Origin: Setomelanomma holmii
Lineage: Eukaryota; Ascomycota; Dothideomycetes; Pleosporales; Phaeosphaeriaceae
Assembly (NCBI GenBank): GCA_010015745.1
Contig: ML978261.1
Coordinates: forward strand, 648 to 64,647
Length of the DNA stretch: 64,000 nucleotides
Reading direction: 5' to 3'
Of the stretch, positions 31,002-41,188 are shown in pieces; the first letter of the stretch is position 1, and each line of letters opens with the position of its first letter. The translations under genes were made by a program, and so were the position numbers. Below the pieces are notes generated by a model, which was not told the origin of the DNA, did no database searches, and was given only the letters and a program-made list of their open reading frames with translations.

Positions 31002-31865
31002 ATGATCGCGCCACCCATCCACTTCTTCTCCCATGGTTCGACCATGATGCTGGGTGAAGAATCGAAATCCGCCGACTACTGGAAAACATGCGGCGACGAA
31101 GCCAACCGTCATGGCTTCAAGGGCGTTATAATGATGGGCGCACATTGGGATGCAAGGGGAACGAATCGCGTCGATGTGTCCATGAACACAAAGCCAGCAA
31201 AATCTCCAGTGGCGTATGTAAATCCCAGAAAGTACGTCGACTACGAGCTCAAACCGGATCTCGATGGAGGCAAGAAGTGCATCCAAGCACTTCGAGAGGG
31301 AGGCATGGATGCGCGACCAAACAAGACGTTCGACTGGATCCACGACACGTACCTGATCCTGATTCGAATGTTCCCTAACGAATGCCCGCCCACGACGATC
31401 ATCAGCATGAACTCACGTTTCGATCCGCATCTCCACGCACGAGTTGGTCAGATTATCGCACCTTTCCGAGACCAAGGGTACCTCATCATCGGTACTGGCG
31501 GCGCAGTGCACAACCTATACCGCAATCACTGGGGCCAGATGCTCAAGTACTCCGACAACCTCGCACAACCCTACCCACCCGAAGCGCCGATGCTCGAATT
31601 CAGGCAGAGTGTGGAGGATGTCTTCATTCGAAACTGTCGGAGCGGTGTCAAGAAGGGCGCACTGACGAGAGGCATTACGAGACTGATGAAGCATCCCATG
31701 TTCAGAGATGCGCATGCGACAGATGATCACTACATGGCGGCTTGCTTTGTTGCGGGTGTGGCAGATGGAAGTAAGAGGGATGGAGATGAGTGCATACTTG
31801 GTGCTGAGGATTGGGAGCTGGTGAATATGTGCAACAGCCAGTTCACGATCGGAAGGTGGGCTTAG
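31002..31865 (+). CDS. LigB-type extradiol aromatic ring-opening dioxygenase, 287 aa
   Basis: An intronless gene. Members of this family (4,5-DOPA dioxygenase / LigB) use non-haem iron to cleave catecholic rings next to the hydroxyls. The N-terminus shows PPIHFFSHGSTMML, where the His is the usual metal ligand, followed by GVIMMGAHWDARG with a second His. Further family blocks are FDWIHDTYLILIRMFP, FDPHLHARVG and GYLIIGTGGAVHNL. The C-terminal AHATDDHYMAACFVAGVA fits the catalytic/structural His region. Length is normal for the fungal class. Substrate unknown. It is divergent from the C2H2/Zn2Cys6 regulator and followed by a convergent hydrolase. Confidence 0.9.
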   Translation: MIAPPIHFFSHGSTMMLGEESKSADYWKTCGDEANRHGFKGVIMMGAHWDARGTNRVDVSMNTKPAKSPVAYVNPRKYVDYELKPDLDGGKKCIQALREGGMDARPNKTFDWIHDTYLILIRMFPNECPPTTIISMNSRFDPHLHARVGQIIAPFRDQGYLIIGTGGAVHNLYRNHWGQMLKYSDNLAQPYPPEAPMLEFRQSVEDVFIRNCRSGVKKGALTRGITRLMKHPMFRDAHATDDHYMAACFVAGVADGSKRDGDECILGAEDWELVNMCNSQFTIGRWA

Positions 31866-32180
31866 AAAGCGTGAGGCGGGATAGATGGGCGTACGGAGTG
31901 AGAAAGACATGCACCTACAGTAATGACAATCATGTTGATACGGTTGGATCTGAAAGCTCATGGTGCGCACAATGAATGATCACTTTAATTATTTGGCATA
32001 TGAAGCGGGCGACCTGCTAGAAGAACGCGTGGAAATCATAATAAACGGCCACTTTCGTGTGACTTTTGCGCGAAATGTCGGAATTTAATCATTTTTGCAT
32101 GCACGTTAGATCGAAAGGACATGACAGGGAACGCCTTCTATGGAATTTCCGCCCATAAGTGTAACTACCTGTCCTAAGCC
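31866..32180. other. Convergent intergenic region
   Basis: Nothing recognisable beyond 3' flanks of two convergent genes. Confidence 0.5.
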
Positions 32181-34039
32181 TCATTTGGGAGGTACAATCG
32201 GCAACGTAACATAATTCACAAACTTCTCCCCAAAATGCAAATGATTCAGTCCCGCAAATCTCTCTTCACTCCTATCTTCAGGATGACTATGCTGGAAGAT
32301 GCCACTGCCCTGCGTATCTCCGCTGCTGAGTTCGAACACAATCTTGCCACCCTTCTCAACCACCACGTTCGTCGGCCAGACCTCCACATCGACTGCGTAC
32401 ACGTCACCAGGTATGACTGGCTGCACGTCAGTGCTAAAGTAGTCGCGCCATGGAAGATATTCGCGGTGCTTCGGATGATTGGGATTTGTCTTGCGGAAAC
32501 TGAGGCGGAGCCAGCCCTTGGACAACGGGACGGGATCGCCAGCTGTGCCGGTGTAGTATACCTCTTTGCCTTCGGGCGAGATGTAGCGAAGTGTGAGGAA
32601 GAGATCGATGTCTGAGGGCGTCGCGCCGGTAGCGAGCGGAGAGAGCGAGACGTTGAGATGCGCGACGATGTGGCCGGTGATTTCGGTTTCTATCTCAAAT
32701 GGTGCGGTCGAGAATTGGAGAAGTTTGGGATTGTCAAGTGTGCCGAGCGCTTCATATGACAGCTTTTGTGGACGGTTGGTGATCGGTTGCACCTGAGTAA
32801 GAGTTTGAGACGGAGTGAGGTAGAACTTCGAGTATCGCGTACGAGCGATGGGCCACTCGTTCTCTGCCCTTCGCTCGTACACCTTTTCTTTCTCGGCGTC
32901 GTTGAAGCCAACATCGCCTTTCCGTAAGACAATGTCAACTGGAGGCAGCTTACCCTTCACTGACCAGCCAACACGGTCGTCGCCTTTGAGAAATGCATCA
33001 AGAAAGCTGCGCTGGATCTCAACTTCTTCCTTGTAGTAGAAGGGCAAGTCATGTCGTCCAGTGATCATTCGGAGGTACTTGAACTCTGAGCCAGCGTGGG
33101 TATAGCCTTCGACATTGCCGCGCAGATGAAGCAAAATACCTCCCCAGTTGCCCACCGAGAGAAGCGGTACCTTGATATCGCCCATATCGTACTCTTTACT
33201 GGCGTAGTACGTCTCATCACGATACTTGAATTTTGCCGTGTCGATTGTCTGGTCTTGTCGGTTCTTTTCCCTGGCCTCCTCGGAGAGATTGCCGTCGACA
33301 GTGTCAGGACCCCAGTTCCTCTCCGCTCGTCCTGGCCGACCATATTGATTGGTGATGACTTGACGATTCCACCAGAAGTCGATGAATTTGTCGCTGAGGA
33401 TACCTCCGTGTCGACAACGATCACGGTAGTAGTCGCTCATGCCCTCCCATGGTATGACAGCGGCCAAACCCTTGGGTTTACGGGCGGCAACTCGCCATTG
33501 TGATCCAGCGTAGTAGCTGATACCTAGCAGACCAACTTTGCCATTTGACCAGGGTTGTTCGGCTGCCCATTCTACCACATCGAAGAAGGCTTCACTTGTG
33601 CCTCGAGACATGGTATCTAGAAAGCCCGGAGATTGTCCGAGGCCTCTCTCGTCGGCGCGCACAATAACATAGTCGTGCTTTGTCCAGAAGCCGGGATCTG
33701 GTGTTTCCCATGCTGAATGGTCCGAATGATGTTCTAAATTGACTTCAGAGTATGATTTGCCGTGAAAGCTTCAGAACGTCGTTAGCCTTTTGTCTTCTTG
33801 AACGCAATACACTGAAGGAGCACCTACTCTTTGTAATGAATGTCCTTGCCGTAAGGGCCATAAGTCACCAGGACGGGTAGCTTCGCGCTCTCCTTCGTCG
33901 ACTTTGGCCTGTAGACATTGCAGCGAATAATTCCACGCGCAGTGGTCTTGAGTGGGACTGCGACGTTCTCCTCGAAGATGTAGGGAAACGACGATTCGTC
34001 AACGCGATGTGCGTCCTTGACTTCCAATTGTTCAGTCAT
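32181..34039 (-). CDS. CocE/NonD-type alpha/beta hydrolase (X-Pro peptidase S15 fold), 599 aa
   Basis: Exons 34039-33828 and 33768-32181 flank a 59 bp intron (GTAGGT, GGCTAAC branch site, TGAAG). The N-terminal hydrolase domain carries VLVTYGPYGKD, DYVIVRADERGLGQSPG and the nucleophile elbow GLLGISYYAG (G-x-S-x-x-G). The second part is the jelly-roll X-Pro dipeptidyl-peptidase C-terminal domain (ETEITGHIVAHLNVSLS, IDLFLTLRYISPEGKEV, VVEKGGKIVFELSSGDTQG). The family contains esterases and amidases such as cocaine esterase, so it likely cleaves an ester, amide or lactone of a small molecule. No signal peptide is seen, so it is cytosolic. It may feed substrate into the neighbouring ring-cleavage enzymes. 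Confidence 0.88.
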
Positions 34040-34561
34040 GATGTCTATAATGTGAAAGTGAGTTATTGCTTACCATGCGGAGCATTTCGAGTATATATTG
34101 ATGTATGCGACGCGTGGGAAAAGCCAGGCTGGTTGACGTGCTCGTGCGCGAAGACGGTTGGGAGGGGCAGTTTCGGAATGTGGAGGTTGCTTCGAAGGAT
34201 GTCGACAGACCCGCGGAACAGTACCAAGCCACTCAATAGCACAGGCTGCGCTCGTACGAGGATGCGCAAAGTCAAGGTGATGATCAAGAAGCCAAAATCT
34301 TCGACTGAAAGTCATCACTGGGGTTTGATGACGATTGGACGCGTTGTAGCGCTTGATGTTCTCTGGTTATGCTCGCATGGCGTTCTTCGTGGACGGTACA
34401 AGATGAGCTCGACACGTAACGCGAGATGCATGTTTGACTGCACTTTCACAATTCGTATAGAACCAGAGTTGTCAGCTGCGCGCCAGAAAGAGATAAGAGG
34501 TGGAAAGAGTTATCTGTTCAGTCTAGCCATATGCAATGGATCGATCAAACTGTTGAAACTT
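34040..34561. other. Intergenic region between hydrolase and cupin
   Basis: Holds the promoter of the CocE-type gene and the 3' flank of the cupin gene. No gene is supported; overlapping open frames here are chance frames. Confidence 0.5.
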
Positions 34562-35122
34562 CTATGAAGAAGCAGGAACGCCTTCCATCGTACCATAGTC
34601 CTCCTTCAATACCTCCCCCGCAATCTCTATAGGCTTAGACTCCTGCAACACATACATCATCCTCGCCCACGAAGTTGAGCTAAGGTTCCTCCAAGCATGC
34701 ATTGTCCCTCTCTGGATCGCAACATCACCGCGGGTCATCTTTCGGGTCTCTCCGGAATCAAGCACCAATTCGACCTCGCCTTCCAACACAACACCGTAAT
34801 CGATTGATACAGTCCGGTGCATGGGCGATAGCGCACCGGGCTCCATGTCGACAAATCGCAAGACTGTACCTCCGGATGCGACAAGACCAGGGGCTTTTTC
34901 GAGATATGGAGTGTAGACTTTCAGATCCGCGTCCTTGTTTAGCTCTATTGGAGTGCCTTTGGTAACATAGCCGAGGCCGAAGGCTGCATTGGGTATCCGG
35001 TCAAACTTAAGATCTTCAGAGACTGCGTCCGAAAAAATTGCTTTCTTGGTCGATGGATCGTGGGCGGTAATGAAGCGCTTCACGCTGGGGAGTGTGTTAG
35101 GAATCTTGCCGTTTGGTGCCAT
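34562..35122 (-). CDS. Cupin-domain protein, 186 aa
   Basis: The start at 35122 (MAPNGKIPNTLPSVKRFIT) gives an intronless protein; the longer upstream open frame contains no better start. It is a single small beta-barrel cupin: the first conserved motif region is VDMEPGALSPMHRTVSIDYGVVLEGEVEL and the second is RGDVAIQRGTMHAWRN (both read from the sequence). Only some of the usual His/Glu metal ligands are present, so metal binding is uncertain. Small cupins of this type occur in fungal catabolic and secondary-metabolite clusters as dioxygenases, isomerases or accessory proteins. The exact reaction cannot be inferred. Confidence 0.85.
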   Translation of the reverse strand: MAPNGKIPNTLPSVKRFITAHDPSTKKAIFSDAVSEDLKFDRIPNAAFGLGYVTKGTPIELNKDADLKVYTPYLEKAPGLVASGGTVLRFVDMEPGALSPMHRTVSIDYGVVLEGEVELVLDSGETRKMTRGDVAIQRGTMHAWRNLSSTSWARMMYVLQESKPIEIAGEVLKEDYGTMEGVPASS

Positions 35123-36041
35123 TTTCGTGTTTGTATGCTGCTTGCGAACGTGCAGGCTTGTGAGAAATGACTTGGTTGAGAGGGTTGCGGTTGTCAGAAA
35201 TTCACAGACTGACAGTCCCCGAGGACATAGAGGGTACCTTTGATATCCAGGGAAACATACAGCTAGGGATGTGGAGGCGGCCCAGGCATTGTGGGCCTGA
35301 GTGATCATCTGCCGGTCAAGGGTGCAGAAGCATCGCTTTCATGCGCACTTAATCATGTACCGTGCGGAGTCGTCATGGTTCTTCGTACGAAGTTTGCGTG
35401 TCCTAACTCGGGACGATGTTGGCGATGGTGAAGATGAAGTTTGCTGGTCGACGCGAACGCGCTCTTCATGGCATATCGATAAAACGGGAGGCCAAGCCGA
35501 TTTCGGACTGAGCCGAGGTGGGTCTTTTCTGCGCATCAACTGTTCTCACCAACACCATCACGCTGCAATCTTCTACCTAACAAGACGCCGCCTGAAATAC
35601 ATATACCAGCGACTCGTCCTCTCACATGTTTCCATACTTGAATAATCCTGGCAACAAGTCACACCTTCAAAAGGAGCAAATGCTTCAGAATGGCGCCCAA
35701 CGTTGCAGGCCCCACGGAAGATCCATGAGAGACACAACACATATCCTGGACTTTAGGCTACCTACGACATGCAGGGTATCGGTAGCTGCATAACATGAGG
35801 GGCTCTCCTGGAGTAGTATAGCTTCCGTGCTGATAGTAGCAAGCCTTTAACCAACTGGTGTAGACAGGCAAATATGTTGCCGATGTGGAGGAGCCTCGTC
35901 CGAGGTAGACAGTACGGACTCGAGCAATACCTTTACGGATAACGCAATGCTTCGATCTTGACCTCTACTCAGCCAATTGAAACACTACGCATCGTCAACC
36001 TTCTATTTCTACAAACATCAACAATCGATCGTCATCGAACC
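35123..36041. promoter_or_regulatory. Long divergent intergenic region, cupin / fumarylacetoacetase
   Basis: 919 bp between divergent starts of two putative pathway genes. No coding region is supported, and no binding motif can be named with confidence. Confidence 0.45.
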
Positions 36042-37262
36042 ATGGTAGACCTCTACGCTTCCCACTTCGGCATCAACAACATCCCCTACGGCATCGCCAG
36101 CAGTGCCTCCAGGCCAATCCCCCAAGCAGCAACACGAATTCACGACTCCGTCATTTTCCTCGCCGAACTCTCGACCACACCACCATTCACTTCCATACCA
36201 ACACCACTACCTCTCCCAACCCTTTTCCTCCGACCAACTCTCAACGCCTTCGCCGCACTCCCAAAACCCCTCCAATCCCAAATCCGCACCGCCATCCAAG
36301 AAGCCTATACCTCGAACCTGCACGCCCCATCTTCCGCGGCCATCCAGAATGTAACCTTACACCTCCCCATCGCCATCGGCGACTTCACCGACTACTCCGC
36401 ATCCGCAAACCACGTCCTCAACGCTGGCGAAGCCATCCAAGGCGTCCGCTCCTACCCACCCGCCTTCCACGCCTACCCCGTCGGATACGCCGGGCGCTGT
36501 AGTTCGATCGCTGTGTCGCCGACACCCGTGCGGCGCCCACTAGGCCAGTACATCGAGGACTACACCGCACCCGAGAAGAAAATCATCTTCGGCGCGAGCC
36601 GTGCGCTGGACTACGAACTTGAAGTCGGCGCTGTGATCGGGACGCCTGTGGAGCCGGGGACGCTTTTGCACGCCAAAGATGCGGATCAACATATCTTTGG
36701 CTTGGTGTTGGTGAATGATTGGTCTGCGCGTGATATCCAAGGCCTGGAAATGAATCCGCTAGGTCCGTTTAACGGGAAGAATTTCCGGACTTCCATCTCA
36801 CCGTGGATCATCACTTTGGACGCGCTGGAACTGTCTAAAGTCCCTGCGCCGCAGCGGATAAAGAGCGTTTCGGTGTTCATGGACGATCCCGAAGCCCCGA
36901 ATTATAGCATCAAGCTGACGGTCGAGATTACGCGGAAAAGTGCGACGACGAAGACGTGTGAGGTGGGTTTTGAGACAATGTATTGGACGTTCAGGCATAT
37001 GCTTGCGCATCATACGATTGGTGGGTGTGGGTTGAGGACGGGCGATTTGGTGGCTAGTGGGACTGTTTCTGGGGATAAGGATCACGAGCATGGGTGTTTG
37101 CTTGAGTTGACAAAGAACGGTAAAGTGCCGAGTAAGTTGAGTGATGGTAGTGAGTTGAGGTATTTGCAAGATGGGGACGAGCTTAGGTATACGGGTGTTG
37201 TAGCCGATGGTGTGGGATTTGGAGATTGTGTTGGTGTGGTGCAGGAGGCGGCGAAGTGGTAG
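36042..37262 (+). CDS. Fumarylacetoacetase-family hydrolase, 406 aa
   Basis: The first good ATG is 36042 (MVDLYASHFGINNIPYGIA). An N-terminal SH3-like domain (about 1-105) is followed by the catalytic beta-roll domain: IGDFTDYSAS supplies the first metal-binding Asp, RALDYELEVGAVIG the metal-binding Glu pair, VNDWSARDIQ the next Asp, and GLRTGDLVASGTVSG the C-terminal block. The family hydrolyses carbon-carbon bonds in 1,3-diketo acids; the classical member forms fumarate and acetoacetate in tyrosine breakdown. No homogentisate dioxygenase or maleylacetoacetate isomerase lies nearby. The neighbour set suggests that this copy acts in another ring-cleavage pathway. Full length and intact. Confidence 0.9.
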   Translation: MVDLYASHFGINNIPYGIASSASRPIPQAATRIHDSVIFLAELSTTPPFTSIPTPLPLPTLFLRPTLNAFAALPKPLQSQIRTAIQEAYTSNLHAPSSAAIQNVTLHLPIAIGDFTDYSASANHVLNAGEAIQGVRSYPPAFHAYPVGYAGRCSSIAVSPTPVRRPLGQYIEDYTAPEKKIIFGASRALDYELEVGAVIGTPVEPGTLLHAKDADQHIFGLVLVNDWSARDIQGLEMNPLGPFNGKNFRTSISPWIITLDALELSKVPAPQRIKSVSVFMDDPEAPNYSIKLTVEITRKSATTKTCEVGFETMYWTFRHMLAHHTIGGCGLRTGDLVASGTVSGDKDHEHGCLLELTKNGKVPSKLSDGSELRYLQDGDELRYTGVVADGVGFGDCVGVVQEAAKW

Positions 37263-37574
37263 GACTACAAAATTTGACAATTCGAATAGTTAATTTACAA
37301 TTTGGGGTAGCGATGACTTTTGACTGTACTGTTCTTGCGACGTTCCTAGCAAATTGCATCTCGCAAGCAGTGTGAAGAAATTCCACTTCACATAGGAGAC
37401 TATTACAGTATTCGACGCTGGAAAAGTTACTCGACAGCTAGCACCTTGGATGTTATACCAACTGGCAGACTGTATGAGACACCCAGCTGCCGCTTCCCAT
37501 AGTATTCAGGAGAGCACGTCATGCTCAAGACGTGGTGGTGATGTAAAAGTCGTGTTGTATAACTGACACAGCAC
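37263..37574. other. Convergent intergenic region
   Basis: Nothing recognisable; 3' flanks of two convergent genes. Confidence 0.5.
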
Positions 37575-40500
37575 TCATATGCTCACCCACTCCATCCATG
37601 ACTCCAAGAAGCGCAACTTCCCCTCTCGCATATGCTCATCAAACTCCTCAAAGTTGATCAAACCATTCCCTTTGCGCTTGTAATTCTCCTGTTGAACTGC
37701 TTCCAGGCTAGCGAGCAGGACCGCGTGGGATTCCGAGGCCGGATCCATGGCGAGTTCACGGACCTTTTGGTAAAGTGGCTTCGATTGGTCCAGGCCAATG
37801 TGATATGGATTGTCCGAATGAGTGACCTTCTGAGGAAGGATTTCGATCAGCTCATTTTGTTCGGAAGTGCGTACAGACAGAGCGTGCATGACAGAGTCGT
37901 TCTTGTACTTGAGCCATTTAGCATCATGATCGTCCCTCACGATGTCTTCTGTGGGGACTGGAGGTTGATCTATGAGAAGTTGTACCTCGATCACAGATTG
38001 AGACGTTGCAAGTCCCTGAGAGGTGGAGGGTGCGTTCGCTTCTAATACTGTCTCGTCAGAGTTCTTGTTGAAAATTAATTGTGGATCATAATACACGAAG
38101 CATGGGCTCTCTGACTGTGATCGGATTCCATCGTTATCGGCATACGGGGCGGGGCATATTTGGGACTGAGTCTGCTGATAACTTGCGACTGCTTCGGTTC
38201 CCGTCCTTGGCTCCTCGGACGACGTAGATTGGCTCGGAGCAAGTAATTCGACGAAGGAATTAGGCTTGAACTGTGGCATCGTAGGATCGCGATGACTCGG
38301 AACAATAGTTGAGACTGGCGTCGTGTCGTGTAAAGGCTGGTCCCACTGACTTTGATCCTCGATCCAACCGAAATGCATGGCAGCATCGAGACAAGCAGCC
38401 AATACTTCATTCCGAAGCCGGTCCTGACAAAGCCATATGTTCCACAGACACGTATCGTCGACTGTGTACTCAACAGGCGCGATGACGGCATCTAGGAGGG
38501 CCTCTTCCACTGCCGAGTATACTCTGAGGAGTCGCTTCCTTGCCTCTCGTTCCCCAATGCTCATGCCTGACGTATCGTGGAAGCAAGCCCTGAACCGTCC
38601 GTGGTTCGGCGACTCGTTGACAGCGTCACAGAAACTCTCTATGATGGCCATAGAGTATCGGAAGATGCCTATCATGCAGATCGCCCGGAGTATCCCACGC
38701 TTCTTGTTGCGGAAGCGATGGGTGATTTCCTCAATTGCCTCAGCGCATTGGCGACGCTCGGCACGAGTCGCATGGGCATCCATGGCGTTGTTCTCCCTTT
38801 CTTCGAACATCGGGTCGAGGAGCTCATTGAAGCCTTGTTGCGTTATTTGATACAACACTTCCTTGCCAAGATCTTTCTCCGGCTCTGGTATTTCGTATCC
38901 ACCCCATCGCTCACCAACCGGTCGCGATGAAGTCGAAGCGTTGGACCGCGTTTCCAAGTCGACATCGTCTTCGAATCGAACTCGTGACGACGATCTTGAA
39001 CACCTTGGTGGTGCTTGTACATCTTCACGGGGGCTTCCCAACTCTTCAGTGTGTTCTGTCGCATCAATGGCATCGTCGTCTTCAGATGGGGTGTCGTCCT
39101 TCATGGCCTGCGGCCTACTCAAGCCCTCTTCTTCGTCAACGTAAAACTGTCGGCGAGACCATCTACCGTCCACGATGCGGTCTTGTTCGTCATGAACCAG
39201 ACCTTGGCGACTCGCATTCTGTTCACCAACAGTCTGAAGGATTTCCTCTCGGTCTGCCATGTCCGGCACTTCATCATAAACCACAGTCGCACCTCCCAAA
39301 TCGTGTTCGTTCTTATGTTGCAGCCGGGAGTTCTCATCTTGCCGCGAACTTGGCCCATGGGGGGAAAAGGCGGATCCCAAGGGCTGGCTTGAGCGGATAG
39401 TCTCCAGTGCATTACGTACTGAAAGCTCTTCGGTGATCTCTGCCACGTAATTGCGAGTTGCTTCCTTCTCGATGGCGTAGTAAGCTCGAAATATTCTGAG
39501 TATATCCTTGCGAGATATGTAGCCATCCCCATCGACATCGTACGCATCAAAGACGATCCTGCTTTTGATGTGGCTGGAATGCATCCCGTCTAGACCCTTG
39601 ATCCATTCCTCAAAACCGATCAGTCCATTCTTATCCGAGTCGTAATAGGCGAAGATCCGATCGTATACTAGGTTTGGCGCGGCGATGAAGCTGTTGTAGC
39701 GAGGGATAAAGGCGTGGTTGAATGCACGTCGGTCAAGTGCCCACCCGGTATTGCTCGGATCAGCGAGCCACTCAGTACCTGCGAGACACGTAAATTGATC
39801 CCATAGAGCGTCTATTTCCTCTGCTTCCATCTTAGTCTCAGCCACGAGGCGCTTCTTCAGCGACGCGTTGACCGAAGGGCTCATCATATGCGGTTTGCCG
39901 GGGTATAGCGGCTCCAGCTTAGCTGTGCCCAGGTATGGCGCCGGTACACGGATCTTGTAGAAGATGTGTGTTTTGATATGGCCGTTGGTCGCTTCGCAAT
40001 TGGAGCACAAATCATAGTCAGCACAATTGGCACAGTGCCACCTGATGCCACGGATCGGCTTCTCATCGCATCCGTTACAAGTGATGCCACGATGCACTAC
40101 ACCTTCCTGCCGAGCGCGATCTTCTGCGATGTGGTAAAGAGTGCGTTGCAGTGTCTGACCATCAGGATCGATGCCTTCGCCTTCTGTATCCTCATCGCTG
40201 CCCCAAGACTGCTCCGTATTCGCCACGCTTTCGGCGCCATCAACCGCAGAAGGGACCGCGCTCGGTAACATTGATGCGTGCCGTTGCAAGGCGTTTGCTA
40301 CGGCAGTACTGTCCGTTACCTCGTCACCCCAGCGATCGGCAACCCATCGCGTGACAGCTTCAGCCTCGATTGGGGACGGTGAGCGATAAGGGAACATCAA
40401 GCCAAGCAGTCTTTCAAGGAAAACGCTGTACACATGCTCAATGCTTGCCTCGACCTGTCCTGGCGAAGCATCAGGCTGCCGCTGGGAGAAGAGGTCTCGT

Positions 40501-40799
40501 AGCTCGTCACGCGAGATCAGATTATGGGGATCGAACGGTATGCGGGCGCCGAACATCTCCAGGTCACCCAGCACGGACAAGTCACCTCGAAGGCGTGAAC
40601 TCACACGTGCTACCTGTGAGGTATTTCGGCGCGTGCGCGTGTTGGGCCGCCGGACTGCGTTGCTGCGATGCAAGCCATCGCTGGGACGAGTCTGAGAGAG
40701 GTTGTAGACAAGGTAGGCGGCGTAGCCTGCAGCAGCGCCCGCGAGTATAAGTACGGCAGGTCTATAACGAGAGACAGAGGTCGGCGTCGAGCTGGGCAT
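37575..40799 (-). CDS. Membrane-anchored ZZ-finger and EF-hand protein, 1074 aa
   Basis: An intronless gene from ATG 40799. Near the N-terminus is a hydrophobic segment (AVLILAGAAAGYAAYLVYNL, about 14-33), likely a membrane anchor. A ZZ zinc finger spans about 237-280 (CNGCDEKPIRGIRWHC...CSNC). Two EF-hands have loops DSDKNGLIGFEE (about 387-398) and DVDGDGYISRKD (about 421-432); a further half-site NGLINFEEF lies near the C-terminus (about 1045-1053). The middle is acidic and Ser-rich, and a helical domain lies at about 640-840. The combination suggests a calcium-responsive membrane scaffold that binds modified N-termini or other partners through ZZ. Intact conserved family; cellular role unknown to me. 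Confidence 0.9.
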   Translation of the reverse strand: MPSSTPTSVSRYRPAVLILAGAAAGYAAYLVYNLSQTRPSDGLHRSNAVRRPNTRTRRNTSQVARVSSRLRGDLSVLGDLEMFGARIPFDPHNLISRDELRDLFSQRQPDASPGQVEASIEHVYSVFLERLLGLMFPYRSPSPIEAEAVTRWVADRWGDEVTDSTAVANALQRHASMLPSAVPSAVDGAESVANTEQSWGSDEDTEGEGIDPDGQTLQRTLYHIAEDRARQEGVVHRGITCNGCDEKPIRGIRWHCANCADYDLCSNCEATNGHIKTHIFYKIRVPAPYLGTAKLEPLYPGKPHMMSPSVNASLKKRLVAETKMEAEEIDALWDQFTCLAGTEWLADPSNTGWALDRRAFNHAFIPRYNSFIAAPNLVYDRIFAYYDSDKNGLIGFEEWIKGLDGMHSSHIKSRIVFDAYDVDGDGYISRKDILRIFRAYYAIEKEATRNYVAEITEELSVRNALETIRSSQPLGSAFSPHGPSSRQDENSRLQHKNEHDLGGATVVYDEVPDMADREEILQTVGEQNASRQGLVHDEQDRIVDGRWSRRQFYVDEEEGLSRPQAMKDDTPSEDDDAIDATEHTEELGSPREDVQAPPRCSRSSSRVRFEDDVDLETRSNASTSSRPVGERWGGYEIPEPEKDLGKEVLYQITQQGFNELLDPMFEERENNAMDAHATRAERRQCAEAIEEITHRFRNKKRGILRAICMIGIFRYSMAIIESFCDAVNESPNHGRFRACFHDTSGMSIGEREARKRLLRVYSAVEEALLDAVIAPVEYTVDDTCLWNIWLCQDRLRNEVLAACLDAAMHFGWIEDQSQWDQPLHDTTPVSTIVPSHRDPTMPQFKPNSFVELLAPSQSTSSEEPRTGTEAVASYQQTQSQICPAPYADNDGIRSQSESPCFVYYDPQLIFNKNSDETVLEANAPSTSQGLATSQSVIEVQLLIDQPPVPTEDIVRDDHDAKWLKYKNDSVMHALSVRTSEQNELIEILPQKVTHSDNPYHIGLDQSKPLYQKVRELAMDPASESHAVLLASLEAVQQENYKRKGNGLINFEEFDEHMREGKLRFLESWMEWVSI

Positions 40800-41188
40800 G
40801 GCAGCGTGAATGAAGCTTTCACCTTAGCTTGGACCGCGACGAAATGAGTGGCTGACGTCGAGTCAAGTTATGGCTGTATTGTCCTGTCGAGGCTTCGATA
40901 AGAGGTCAAGTAGCAACAAACGCCAATAGCGCTATCGGCTCGCCGTTTGACATGGCTGGGTCGAAGCCGCAGCGTTGCATTGCTGGAAGGCGTAAAGTTC
41001 GGTGGAGCTCTTGCCTCGCGACAACATTGCGTCGCTCTTTCCCTGCTTGGCAAAACCGGGGAAGCTCCGCAATTGACCCCACAACCCTGCCACCCACGAC
41101 TTGGGCACTTGTATAAACCACGTCGACGGCCTGCCCTACCCGTCTCCACCCCACGAAGCATGCGATTATATCGTGTTCAGGGTTCTGA
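40800..41188. promoter_or_regulatory. Divergent promoter region
   Basis: 389 bp between divergent starts of the ZZ/EF-hand gene and the alpha/beta hydrolase gene; no motif is called. Confidence 0.45.

Noticed and set aside
36042..37262. Standard tyrosine (homogentisate) degradation cluster
   Set aside because: Only the fumarylacetoacetase-family gene is present; homogentisate dioxygenase and maleylacetoacetate isomerase are not found nearby.
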